A stretch of DNA of 64,000 nt from DASZFV01 sp036494575 (GTDB taxonomy: Bacteria; Myxococcota_A; Polyangia; Fen-1088): contig DASXOE010000084.1 in the NCBI GenBank assembly GCA_036494575.1, positions 1 to 64,000 of the forward strand. The letters are read 5' to 3'. The position numbers and the translations under genes were made by a program. Each line of letters starts with the position of its first letter. The stretch's first letter is position 1. Shown in pieces: positions 24,934-32,641 of this stretch. The notes beneath the pieces are model-generated. The model made no database searches. It saw nothing but the letters and a program-made list of their open reading frames with translations, and was not told the DNA's origin.

Positions 24934-25014
24934 CGGGGTATGGCTCGCTGCCGCTCGCATACCCCGGTCCCCCTCGCTCCGCGCGGCAAAGCCGCGCTGC
25001 GCTCGCCTGGGTCA
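24934..25014 (+). repeat. Hairpin plus copy of dispersed palindromic element
   Basis: CGGGGTATG (24934-24942) pairs with CATACCCCG (24958-24966) across a 15-nt loop, directly after the HD-GYP gene. It lacks a T-run, so intrinsic termination is uncertain. It is followed by CGCTCCGCGCGGC-AAA-GCCGCGC, which recurs twice at 36.5 kb, suggesting a dispersed REP-like palindrome. Confidence 0.5.
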
Positions 25015-25025
25015 GGTGCGTCTCC

Positions 25026-25475
25026 TTGAGTGTCAGTGTCTTAGTCCGGGGTCGCGCGCGCGGCGCCGTCCCCGGCGAGACGCGGCGCCGCGTGGCCGCC
25101 CGCATGCGGCTCGCGCTCCGCGCGCTCGGCCGGTCGCGGTGCGCCGCCACGCTCGTCTTCACGGACGACGACGAGATCCGCGCGCTCAACCGCGACTTCC
25201 GCAAGCACGACCGCGCGACCGACGTGCTGTCGTTTCACCTGCAGGAGCTCGCGGGCGAGTCCGACCCCGCCGGCGCCGGCGTCGAGCTCGGCGACATCGT
25301 GATCTCGGTCGAGACGGCGCGCCGCCGCGCTCGCGGAAAGCGCCTCGTGTCCGAGCTCGAGCGCCTCGCCGTCCACGGCCTCTGTCACCTCTTCGGCCAC
25401 GACCACAAGAAGAAGGCCGAGGCCGAGACGATGTTCGCGCTGGAACGCCGCCTGCGCCGCCTGCCGCTGCCCTAA
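25026..25475 (+). CDS. ybeY: Endoribonuclease YbeY
   Basis: YbeY is a zinc endoribonuclease in 16S rRNA 3' maturation and ribosome quality control. The 149-residue protein has the family pattern: FTDDDEIRALNRDFRKHDRATDVLSF, ELGDIVIS and the zinc motif HGLCHLFGHDH. TTG start at 25026. It lies downstream of phoH and the HD-GYP gene, a common phoH-HD-ybeY neighbourhood. Its end overlaps the convergent small membrane protein gene by 4 bp. Confidence 0.94.
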   Translation: MSVSVLVRGRARGAVPGETRRRVAARMRLALRALGRSRCAATLVFTDDDEIRALNRDFRKHDRATDVLSFHLQELAGESDPAGAGVELGDIVISVETARRRARGKRLVSELERLAVHGLCHLFGHDHKKKAEAETMFALERRLRRLPLP

Positions 25476-25666
25476 AACCGCATGCCGCGCTTGGCGCGGA
25501 ACATGAACCACCTGTAAGTGAGGTAGCCGGCGCCGACCGCGGCCGGGACCCACAAGACGGTGCCGAGGCCGACGCCCAGCAGCGCCGTGCCTCCCCAGGC
25601 GACCGCGGCGTAGGTGCCCTTCTTCTTGGCCTCGGTCTTGTCGCGCTCGATCAGGCTCGTGGTCAT
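25472..25666 (-). CDS. Small single-helix membrane protein
   Basis: A 64-residue protein starting at ATG 25666 with GGAGG 6 bp upstream. Residues 1-17 are charged (MTTSLIERDKTEAKKKG), then a long hydrophobic glycine-rich span (about residues 18-47: WGGTALLGVGLGTVLWVPAA...) and a basic end (RWFMFRAKRGMRF). No family recognised; the N-in topology is inferred from charge. Convergent with ybeY. Confidence 0.7.
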   Translation of the reverse strand: MTTSLIERDKTEAKKKGTYAAVAWGGTALLGVGLGTVLWVPAAVGAGYLTYRWFMFRAKRGMRF

Positions 25667-25727
25667 CCGCGCCTCCGAAGGTAGCATGAGGTCTGGCCGC
25701 CGCCGGCGCCAGTGCCGGACGGCGCGG

Positions 25728-26111
25728 TCAGTTGAGGTTTTGCGGCAATCCCAGGCGGAACGGCGCGATCTGCGCGTCGAAGGCCGCCCCGTCGGGCCGC
25801 ACCATCTGATAGGTCCCGCGCATCGTTCCGGAGGCGGTCGCGATCACGCACCAGCTCGTGTACTCGAATTGCTGCCCCGGGTGCAGCAGCGGCTGCTCGC
25901 CCACGACGCCGTCGCCGCGCACCTCTTGGACGTTTCCGTTCGCGTCCGCGATGATCCAGTGACGGCTTCGCAGCTGGGCGGGCGCGTCGCCCTGGTTCTC
26001 GATGTGGACGGTATAGGCGAAGGCGAACTGTCGCGACGACACCGAGGATCGCTCGGGGATGTATTCGCTCCGCACGGTGACGAGAATTCCTTGCGTGAGC
26101 GCGCTCGACAT
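25728..26111 (-). CDS. apaG: ApaG/DUF525 domain protein
   Basis: A 127-residue ApaG-type beta-sandwich. It shows ILVTVRSEYIPERSSV, FAFAYTVHIENQGDAPAQL, SRHWIIADANGNVQEVRGDGVVGEQPLL, PGQQFEYTSWCVI and GTMRGTYQMV, covering the full domain. In enterobacteria apaG sits with ksgA and apaH and has been linked to Co2+/Mg2+ homeostasis, but its biochemical role is unproven. Single gene here, divergent from the pterin dehydratase gene. Confidence 0.93.
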   Translation of the reverse strand: MSSALTQGILVTVRSEYIPERSSVSSRQFAFAYTVHIENQGDAPAQLRSRHWIIADANGNVQEVRGDGVVGEQPLLHPGQQFEYTSWCVIATASGTMRGTYQMVRPDGAAFDAQIAPFRLGLPQNLN

Positions 26112-26193
26112 GACGACCTTACGACGACCTTGCTGGACAACCTGCCAAAAGCGGGCGAATCATTCAAGCTCGCCCTCGCGAGGACGGTGAGAC

Positions 26194-26556
26194 ATGACCC
26201 AGTTGACTGAGAAGCACTGCGTGCCCTGCGAGAGGGGGACCCCTCCGCTCGACGACGCCGCGGCCACGAAGCTCCTCGCGCAGCTCGCGGGATGGCGGCG
26301 CGTCCAGGCCGACGGCCCCAAGGGCGGCGCGCGCATCACGAAGCAGTACCGGTTCAAGGACTTCGTGGACGCGATGGCGCTCGTCGATGAAATGGCCATC
26401 GTCGCCGAGGCCGAGGGCCATCACCCGGACTTCTGTGTTCACTACAATCAGGTCGACGTCACGCTCTGGACGCACGCCGCTGGAGGCCTCTCGGAGAACG
26501 ACTTCATCCTCGCCGCGAAGATCGACGCGCTCGAAGCGCTTGGCGGCGGCGCCTGA
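26194..26556 (+). CDS. phhB: Pterin-4a-carbinolamine dehydratase
   Basis: This enzyme recycles 4a-hydroxytetrahydrobiopterin after aromatic amino acid hydroxylation. The 120-residue protein has the fold's conserved parts: LLAQLAGWRRV, ITKQYRFKDFVDAMALVDEMA, and the active-site EGHHPDFCVHYNQVDVTLWTHAAGGLSENDF. No phenylalanine hydroxylase gene is in the window, so the link to Phe catabolism is not shown. The extra N-terminal CVPCERG segment is common. Its stop overlaps the following gene by 1 bp. Confidence 0.94.
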   Translation: MTQLTEKHCVPCERGTPPLDDAAATKLLAQLAGWRRVQADGPKGGARITKQYRFKDFVDAMALVDEMAIVAEAEGHHPDFCVHYNQVDVTLWTHAAGGLSENDFILAAKIDALEALGGGA

Positions 26557-27479
26557 TGCCCGAGAAGGTCCTCATCGCGGGCGCCACCGGGCTCATCGGC
26601 ACGGCCCTGACGGCGTCGTGCGCGCGCGACGGTCTGACCGTGGCCGCGCTCGTGCGCCCGTCCACGATGGGCCGCGCCGGCGCGCGACTGCCCGGCGCGA
26701 CGCTCCACGCATGGGACGGCACGAAGGGACCGCCGCCGCCGGACGCCTTCGACGGCGTCGACGTGGTCGTCAACCTCGTGGGCGAGCCCATCGGCGGCGG
26801 ACGGTGGACGACCGTGCAGAAGCAGCGCCTCCGCGACAGCCGCGTGCTGGCGACGCGGATGCTCGTCGATGCGCTGCGCGAGCGCGGCAAGCGGCCCCGC
26901 GCGCTCATCCAAGCGTCGGGCACCGGGTTTTACGGCAACCGCGGCGACGACCTCCTCACGGAGGCCTCGGCGCCCGGCACCGGGTTCCTCTCCGAGCTCG
27001 CGCGCGAGTGGGAGGCGGAGGCGGAGAAGGCGTCGGAGCTCGGCCTGCGCGTCGTCATTCTGCGCAACGGGCTCGTGCTCTCGCGCGCCGGCGGTTTCCT
27101 CGCGACGATCTTGAAGCCCTTCCGCCTGGGCCTGGGCGGTCACGTCGGCACGGGCAAGCAATGGCTGCCCTGGATCCACGTCGAGGACGAGGTCGGCATC
27201 ATCCGCCACGCCATGGCGAACGATTCCGTGAGCGGTGTGCTCAACGCCGTCGCGCCCGAGCCCGTGACGAACGCCGAGCTCACGACCGTCCTCGGGCGGG
27301 CGCTCCATCGCCCGACCGTCATGGCCGCGCCGGCCTTCGCGCTGCGCCTCGCGCTCGGCGGCGAGATGGCCGAGGAGCTGCTCCTCGCGAGCCAGCGCGC
27401 CATGCCCGTCCGCACGCTCGGCAGCGGCTACAAGTACCAGCACCCCTTGCTCGAGCCCGCCCTCCGCGACCTCGTCTAG
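26556..27479 (+). CDS. TIGR01777 family NAD-dependent epimerase-like protein
   Basis: A 307-residue extended SDR protein. It has the nucleotide-binding VLIAGATGLIGTALTASC, the family-typical NLVGEPIGGGRWT, QASGTGFYGNRGDDLLTE and WEAEAEKASELGLRVVILRNGLVL, and PWIHVEDEVGII. The DUF1731 C-terminal domain is present (TVMAAPAFALRLALGGEMAEELLLASQRAMP). The family is known as YfcH/SulA-like and has no proven substrate. It follows the pterin dehydratase by a 1-bp overlap (TGATG), which suggests an operon. Confidence 0.92.
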   Translation: MPEKVLIAGATGLIGTALTASCARDGLTVAALVRPSTMGRAGARLPGATLHAWDGTKGPPPPDAFDGVDVVVNLVGEPIGGGRWTTVQKQRLRDSRVLATRMLVDALRERGKRPRALIQASGTGFYGNRGDDLLTEASAPGTGFLSELAREWEAEAEKASELGLRVVILRNGLVLSRAGGFLATILKPFRLGLGGHVGTGKQWLPWIHVEDEVGIIRHAMANDSVSGVLNAVAPEPVTNAELTTVLGRALHRPTVMAAPAFALRLALGGEMAEELLLASQRAMPVRTLGSGYKYQHPLLEPALRDLV

Positions 27480-27490
27480 GGGCGGCGCGT

Positions 27491-28615
27491 CTATGCCGGC
27501 GCGTTGAAGGTCGCCGAGCCCTTGCGGCCGGACGCCTGCGGCGCGCCGGCGCCTTCGAGCTCTTCGCGGATGGCGTCCCATTCGGCCTGGGTGATGCGGA
27601 GCCACTGCGCGACGACGGTCGGATCGAGCTGGGTGCCGGCGCAGGTCTCGATCTCGCGGCGCGCGACCTCGTAGGTCCGGCACTTGCGGTAGGGGCGGTC
27701 GCTCGTGATGGCGTCGTAGGTGTCGACGACGGCGAAGACGCGGGCGCCGATGCAGATCTCTTCGCCGCGCAGCCCTTGGGGATAGCCCGTGCCGTCGAAT
27801 CTCTCTTGATGGTGGAGGGGGATGAGGCGCGCGCGCTCGAGGAAGCCGATGCCCTTCAAGATGTCGTAGCCGAGGGCAGGGTGCCGCCGCATCTCGACCC
27901 ACTCCTCGTCGTCGAGCGGCCCGGGCTTGAGGAGCACGGCGTCACGCACGCCGATCTTGCCGATGTCGTGCAGCGTCGCGCCGCGCTCGATGTCGTCGAG
28001 CTCGCGGCCCTCGATGCCGAGCTCGCGCGCGAGGCGCCGCGCGTACCGGCCCACCCGGCGCGAATGCCACTGCGTTTCCGAGTCGCGCAGGTCGAGCGCC
28101 GAGACGAGGCCGTCGAGCAGGTTCGACGTGCGCTCCTCGACGAGCGCGTCGAGCCGCTGATTGATGCGCTCGAGCTCCTCGGTGCGCCGCCGCAGCTCGT
28201 GGGTGACGCGCACGTTTTCGTGCTGCAGGCGCGCCACTTGGAGCGCGCCGTCGACCGCGGCCCGAACCTCCTCGTTCTGCCACGGCTTCGTCAGCAGCCG
28301 ATCGATGCCCACCTCGTTGATGGCGTCGAGCGCCGTCTCGAAGTCCGCGTATCCGCTCACGAGCAGGCGGCGCGTCTCGGGCGCGCGCCGGCGCGCCGCC
28401 GCGAGCAGCTCGAGGCCGCTCATCCCGGGCATACGCAGATCCGACACGACGACGTCGAAGCGCTCGCGCTCGAGCAGCCCGAGCGCGTCCTCGGGCGAGC
28501 CGGCCGTCACGACCTGGACGTCGCCGCGCTCGTGGAAGAGGCGCGCGAAGGCGCGGCAGAGCACCGGCTCGTCGTCGACGTAGAGCACGCGAGAGGCCGC
28601 CGCGGACGCCGCCAT
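27491..28615 (-). CDS. Response regulator with REC and HD-GYP domains
   Basis: A 374-residue regulator from ATG 28615 (AAAGG just upstream). The REC domain carries VLYVDDEPVLCRAF, VVVSDLRMPGMSG (phospho-acceptor Asp), LLVSGYAD and LTKPW. A coiled-coil linker (LRRRTEELERINQRLDALVEE) leads into a canonical HD-GYP domain with HSRRVGRYARRLA, TLHDIGKIGV and HHQERFDGTGYP. Phosphorylation-controlled c-di-GMP hydrolysis is the likely role. It is divergent from the hybrid kinase at 28895, with which it may form a two-component pair. Confidence 0.94.
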   Translation of the reverse strand: MAASAAASRVLYVDDEPVLCRAFARLFHERGDVQVVTAGSPEDALGLLERERFDVVVSDLRMPGMSGLELLAAARRRAPETRRLLVSGYADFETALDAINEVGIDRLLTKPWQNEEVRAAVDGALQVARLQHENVRVTHELRRRTEELERINQRLDALVEERTSNLLDGLVSALDLRDSETQWHSRRVGRYARRLARELGIEGRELDDIERGATLHDIGKIGVRDAVLLKPGPLDDEEWVEMRRHPALGYDILKGIGFLERARLIPLHHQERFDGTGYPQGLRGEEICIGARVFAVVDTYDAITSDRPYRKCRTYEVARREIETCAGTQLDPTVVAQWLRITQAEWDAIREELEGAGAPQASGRKGSATFNAPA

Positions 28616-28894
28616 GGGCCTTTCATCGGCGGCCGGGGACGAAGCTTGACCTCCCGGCCGCCGGATCCGGCGGCCTTGTCGGGACATCAGTGTATAAACG
28701 TTTACGTCTGAGTGCGCGACGCGGCAGGGCCTTGATTCGGCGCCGCCCCACGAGCGATGATGAGGCCCGGCCACCGAATCAGCCCGTCGCATGGTCCACT
28801 CCTCACGACGCTCAAGCCTGTTCAGCGCGCCGCCGATAGCCGGGGCGCCGAACGGACGCGCACCATCGGGGCGGGCGGCTCAGAAGGACAGTCA

Positions 28895-30520
28895 GTGAAG
28901 TCGCGCCGGGACGAAAAGACTCCAGGGGGGGGTGACGACGAGCGTCGCCCGCGGGAGCGTTTCAACGAAGGGGTCAGCGGACCCATCAAGGTGCGCTCGG
29001 AGCGCGACATCCTGCGCGAGACGTTCGACACCTTCGCGGAGGGTCTGTGCGTCGTCGGGGCCGCGGGCGCGCTCGAGGTCTCGAACGCGTCGGGCGGGCG
29101 GCTGTTCGCGACGGCGCTCCGCGATGAGCTCACGGCGGCTGCGCGCGAGACGATCGACGGCGGCGCGGCGCTCGACCGCAGCCTCTCGCTCGCGGGTCGC
29201 ACCTACGCGCTGCGCGCCTACCCGCTCTCGGGCCAGCGAGCTGTCCTGTCGCTGCGCGACACGACCGACGAGCGCGAGGACGAGGTGCGGCGCCTGCAGG
29301 CCGAGAAGCTCGCGTCGATCGGCATGCTCGCAGCGGGCGTCGCGCACGAGATCAACAACCCCACGGCCTTCGTGCTCGCCAACATCGAGGCGCTCACGGG
29401 GCACCTGCGCCTCCTGCAGGAGAAGGTGCGCGAGCTCCCGGAGGCCGTCATCGCGGGCCTGGGCCTGCCCGACGTGCTCTTCGAGGCCACGGCCATCCTC
29501 CAGGAATCGAAGGAGGGCATGGCGCGCATCCACCGCATCGTGCGCGACCTCGGGTCGTTCTCACACGTCGACGACGACGGCGCGGCCACGCTCGACATCA
29601 ACGCCGCCGTCGAGTCGGCCCTCACGATGCTGCGAAACGAGATCAAATACCGCGCGCGCATCGAGCGCGACCTTCGCTCGACGCAGGCCGTGCGCGCCAA
29701 CCAGGCGCGGCTCGGCCAAGTCTTCCTCAACATCATCCTCAACGCGGCGCAGGCCCTCGACGAGACGGCGTCGAAGCGCAACGTCGTGCGCGTGCGCAGC
29801 TTCGACGAAGGCGCGTTCGTCGTCGTCGAGGTCGAGGACAACGGACCGGGCATCCCGTCCGAGGTCGCGCCCCGCATCTTCGACTCCTTCTTCACGACCA
29901 AGCCGCGCGGCATCGGCACGGGTCTCGGCCTGCCCATCTCGCTCGGCATCATCCGCTCGCTGGGCGGCGAGCTCACGGTCGACAGCCGCCCCGGCGAGGG
30001 CGCGACCTTCCGCGTGCGCCTGCCCGCCGTCCCCGCCGTGCCGTCGACGCTGACGCCGCCGTCGGACGTCACGCCGGCCCCGCGCGAGTTCGTCAAGCGC
30101 CGCGTGCTGGCCGTCGACGACGAGCCGCTCCTGCTCAAGGCCTACCGCCGCATGCTGTCGGACATTCACGGCATCGATACGGCGCTCGGCGGCCTCGAGG
30201 CCCTGCGCGCCCTCGAGCGCGACGCGTCCTACGACGTCATATTGTGCGACCTCCAGATGCCGGAAATGTCGGGCATGGGCCTGCACGAGGCCGTGCGCGC
30301 GCGCTGGCCCACGCTCGCCGATCGCTTCGTGTTCGTTACGGGCGGCGCCTTCTCGCCCGATGCCAAGCGCTTCATCGAGGAATCGGTCTGCGCCGTCATC
30401 CAGAAGCCGTTTCGCGTCGAGGATCTCCTCTCGCTCATCGAGCGCAAGGCGCGCGAGGGCGTCGCCACCTCGTCGGTCGAGAGCGACGCGGCGACCGACC
30501 TAGCCGAGCTGCCGAGCTGA
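28895..30520 (+). CDS. Hybrid sensor histidine kinase
   Basis: A cytoplasmic hybrid kinase of about 541 residues from GTG 28895 (AGAAGGA 7 bp upstream); the open frame continues to ATG 28757, so the start is not certain. A degenerate PAS-like N-terminal region (DTFAEGLCVVGAAGALEVSN) is followed by HisKA with LAAGVAHEINNPTAFVLANI, the HATPase N box LNIILNAAQAL, G1 VEDNGPGIP, F box FDSFFTTKPRGIGTGLGL and G2. A C-terminal REC domain has VLAVDDEPLLLKAY, ILCDLQMPEMSG and VIQKPF. No membrane segments. Likely partner: the divergent REC-HD-GYP gene. Confidence 0.93.
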   Translation: MKSRRDEKTPGGGDDERRPRERFNEGVSGPIKVRSERDILRETFDTFAEGLCVVGAAGALEVSNASGGRLFATALRDELTAAARETIDGGAALDRSLSLAGRTYALRAYPLSGQRAVLSLRDTTDEREDEVRRLQAEKLASIGMLAAGVAHEINNPTAFVLANIEALTGHLRLLQEKVRELPEAVIAGLGLPDVLFEATAILQESKEGMARIHRIVRDLGSFSHVDDDGAATLDINAAVESALTMLRNEIKYRARIERDLRSTQAVRANQARLGQVFLNIILNAAQALDETASKRNVVRVRSFDEGAFVVVEVEDNGPGIPSEVAPRIFDSFFTTKPRGIGTGLGLPISLGIIRSLGGELTVDSRPGEGATFRVRLPAVPAVPSTLTPPSDVTPAPREFVKRRVLAVDDEPLLLKAYRRMLSDIHGIDTALGGLEALRALERDASYDVILCDLQMPEMSGMGLHEAVRARWPTLADRFVFVTGGAFSPDAKRFIEESVCAVIQKPFRVEDLLSLIERKAREGVATSSVESDAATDLAELPS

Positions 30521-30525
30521 CGTCC

Positions 30526-30936
30526 GTGGCGGGCGCAGACGCGCGCGCGCGCAAGCTCGTCGTCGCCGCGCTCGTGCGCGACGGGGACCGCGTGCTCATG
30601 TCGCGCCGCCGCGCGGACCAGCCCATGCCGCTGCTCTGGGAGTTCCCAGGCGGCAAGGTCGAGCCCGGCGAAGATCCCGCCCTCGCGCTCGCGCGCGAGG
30701 TGCGCGAGGAGCTCGGTTGCGCCGTCGAAGTCGGCCGCATCCACGAAGTCGTCTTCCACGCGTACCCGGCCTTCGATCTCGTCATGCTCGTCTACGCCTG
30801 CACGCTCACGAGCGGCACGCCGCGCGCGGTCGACGTCGCCGAGGTGGCCTGGGTCGAGGCCGCGCGCCTGCCGACGCTCGAGCTCCTCCCGGCCGACTAC
30901 CCACTCGCCAAAAAGCTCGCAGCCGGCGAGCGCTAG
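30526..30936 (+). CDS. mutT: Nudix hydrolase, MutT-like
   Basis: A 136-residue protein, probably sanitising 8-oxo-dGTP. It begins KLVVAALVRDGDRVLMSRR and has an intact Nudix box: GGKVEPGEDPALALAREVREELG (GX5EX7REUXEEXGU). The LLWEFPGGK lead-in and C-terminal EVAWVEAARLPTLELLPADYPL are typical of MutT/NUDT1-like proteins. GTG start at 30526, 5 bp after the kinase stop, so it may be co-transcribed with it. Confidence 0.9.
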   Translation: MAGADARARKLVVAALVRDGDRVLMSRRRADQPMPLLWEFPGGKVEPGEDPALALAREVREELGCAVEVGRIHEVVFHAYPAFDLVMLVYACTLTSGTPRAVDVAEVAWVEAARLPTLELLPADYPLAKKLAAGER

Positions 30937-30944
30937 CCCGCTCT

Positions 30945-32528
30945 CTACGAGGAGGCTTCGGGGGCTTCGGGGGCCGGCTGCTCGGGCGGGGGCGCCTCGG
31001 CGGGCGCAGCCATGGCGGGCGCAGCCATGGCGGGCGCGTCGCCCTCGGACGCGGCGGGAACCTCGAGCTGAGGGTGGCGCAGGGCCTCGCGCTGGGCGGC
31101 GCGCTGGGCCTCCGTGAGGTCGCGCTTGCAGGCGCCGCAGAGCCCCGGCGCCGCCCAGGCGCCGAGGTGCGTCTGGAGCTGGCTCTCGGGCGGCCAGTAG
31201 ATGGGCGTCTGGCAGCCCTGGCAGGCGATCTCGATCGTCTTTCGATCGGCCAGGAACTCGAGGCACGTCGCGCAACGGCGCTCGGGTGGCTTGATCTCCT
31301 TGCGTCGCTTGTTGCGTCGCTTCTGAGGGGGAGGCGTCGGCGCCGAGGCGGCGGCTGGCGCCTCATTTCCGTGGCCTTGGCCCTCGCCCTCGCCCTCGGC
31401 CGACGGCAGGGCGTTCGGCTGTTCGGACGGCTGCGGAGCACCCTCCGCCTGTGCCGTTTCCTTTGGCGCGAGCCTCACGCCCGCCGCGAGCTGGGCGGCC
31501 TTCGTCCACGTCCAGGTGCCGGTGCAGTTGTCGGTCTTGCAGGCGATCTGACGATCCTCGAGATCACCCAGCTCCTTCTCGCAATTCTCGCAGTACTGCG
31601 GGTAGGGCTCCCCGGTCTTGCCGCGCACGGCGCGCGCGAGCTGGCCGCCGCGCTTGTCGAGCCAGGTCCCCTTGCAGCCGGCGCGGCGGCACGCGCGCTC
31701 GACGTCCTTGAGCGTTTGATAGATGCCGTGGCACCGCTCGCACATGCGGTGCGGCGCCTTGGGAGTCGGCTTGCCCGCGAGGCAAGCGTCCAGCTGGTCG
31801 CTGCGCGACCAGACCCAGGTGTTCTTGCACCCCGAGGCGCGGCAGCGCACCTCGCGGTCGGAGATGCCGCCGAAGGCGATGCGGCACTCCTCGCACATGC
31901 GGCGCGGCGGCTCGTTGTTGAGCCCCTGGGCGTACGCCTGAATCTGCTCGTCCTTCGACCAGGGCCACTTGTTCTTGCAGCCGTTGATGCCGCAGCCGAC
32001 CTGGCGGTCCTTGAGCTTCTGGAAGACGCCGTCGCATGGCCCGCACATCGTGGCGGTCGCCGTGACCTCGACGTCCGGCGCGCCCGCCAGCAGCTGGGCG
32101 CGCCGCGTGAACACCGAGACGCGCGCGCAGCCAGGGACCGAGCAGGGCACGGGCTTGTCCTCGAGAGCCGCCAGCTTCTGCTCGCAGTCGCCGCACAGGC
32201 CCTGCGGCGCGGGGCGCTTGTTCGCGAAGGCCTCCAGCTGGGCGGCGACGGGCCAGGTCCACGTGCGCGTGCAGCCTGGGCGGTCGCAGGCGCGCTCTTG
32301 GTCGCGCGTCTTCGCGAGCTTGTCGCGGCACGGGTCGCACATCGATGACGCCGGATCGTCGGGCGAGGCCGCCCCGCGGCCGCCCAGCTTGAGGCTCGTG
32401 AGGCCCTTGCCGTTCTTGTTGCCGCCGGCACCCGCCATGGAGATCCACGTGCGGGCGCACCCCGGCACCGAACAGGGGAGAGATTTGGCGCCGAGACGAT
32501 CGGCGAGCGTGAATCCGAGAGAGCCCAT
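30945..32528 (-). CDS. Unrecognised protein with eight tandem four-cysteine (zinc-finger-like) modules
   Basis: A 527-residue soluble protein from ATG 32528. Seven modules of about 50 residues follow the plan C-x4-C ... W ... QL ... C-x2-C ... L.D; Cys pairs are at 19/24+64/67, 81/86+112/115, 129/134+162/165, 179/184+212/215, 229/234+263/266, 280/285+313/316 and 330/335+419/422. An eighth, looser module has 436/439+464/467. Module 7 is split by a ~70-residue low-complexity linker with a KRRNKRRK patch. The C-terminal ~45 residues are Ala/Pro/Glu-rich. Each module could bind one Zn2+; nucleic-acid or protein binding is inferred. I do not know this family. Divergent from tig. Confidence 0.85.
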   Translation of the reverse strand: MGSLGFTLADRLGAKSLPCSVPGCARTWISMAGAGGNKNGKGLTSLKLGGRGAASPDDPASSMCDPCRDKLAKTRDQERACDRPGCTRTWTWPVAAQLEAFANKRPAPQGLCGDCEQKLAALEDKPVPCSVPGCARVSVFTRRAQLLAGAPDVEVTATATMCGPCDGVFQKLKDRQVGCGINGCKNKWPWSKDEQIQAYAQGLNNEPPRRMCEECRIAFGGISDREVRCRASGCKNTWVWSRSDQLDACLAGKPTPKAPHRMCERCHGIYQTLKDVERACRRAGCKGTWLDKRGGQLARAVRGKTGEPYPQYCENCEKELGDLEDRQIACKTDNCTGTWTWTKAAQLAAGVRLAPKETAQAEGAPQPSEQPNALPSAEGEGEGQGHGNEAPAAASAPTPPPQKRRNKRRKEIKPPERRCATCLEFLADRKTIEIACQGCQTPIYWPPESQLQTHLGAWAAPGLCGACKRDLTEAQRAAQREALRHPQLEVPAASEGDAPAMAAPAMAAPAEAPPPEQPAPEAPEASS

Positions 32529-32641
32529 GGAACGACCGAGGGTCCTTATGCTGACCGCAACCCCCCCGTTTGGGCAAGTGCCAATGTTCCCCCCGTCTTG
32601 ATAAAGGCAGGGGGGGAGGGTAGACAAGGCGCACCTTCCCC

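Noticed and set aside
24934..24966. Intrinsic terminator after the GAF/HD-GYP gene
   Set aside because: The stem is good but no T-run follows and the next gene ybeY is on the same strand; kept only as a hairpin/repeat.
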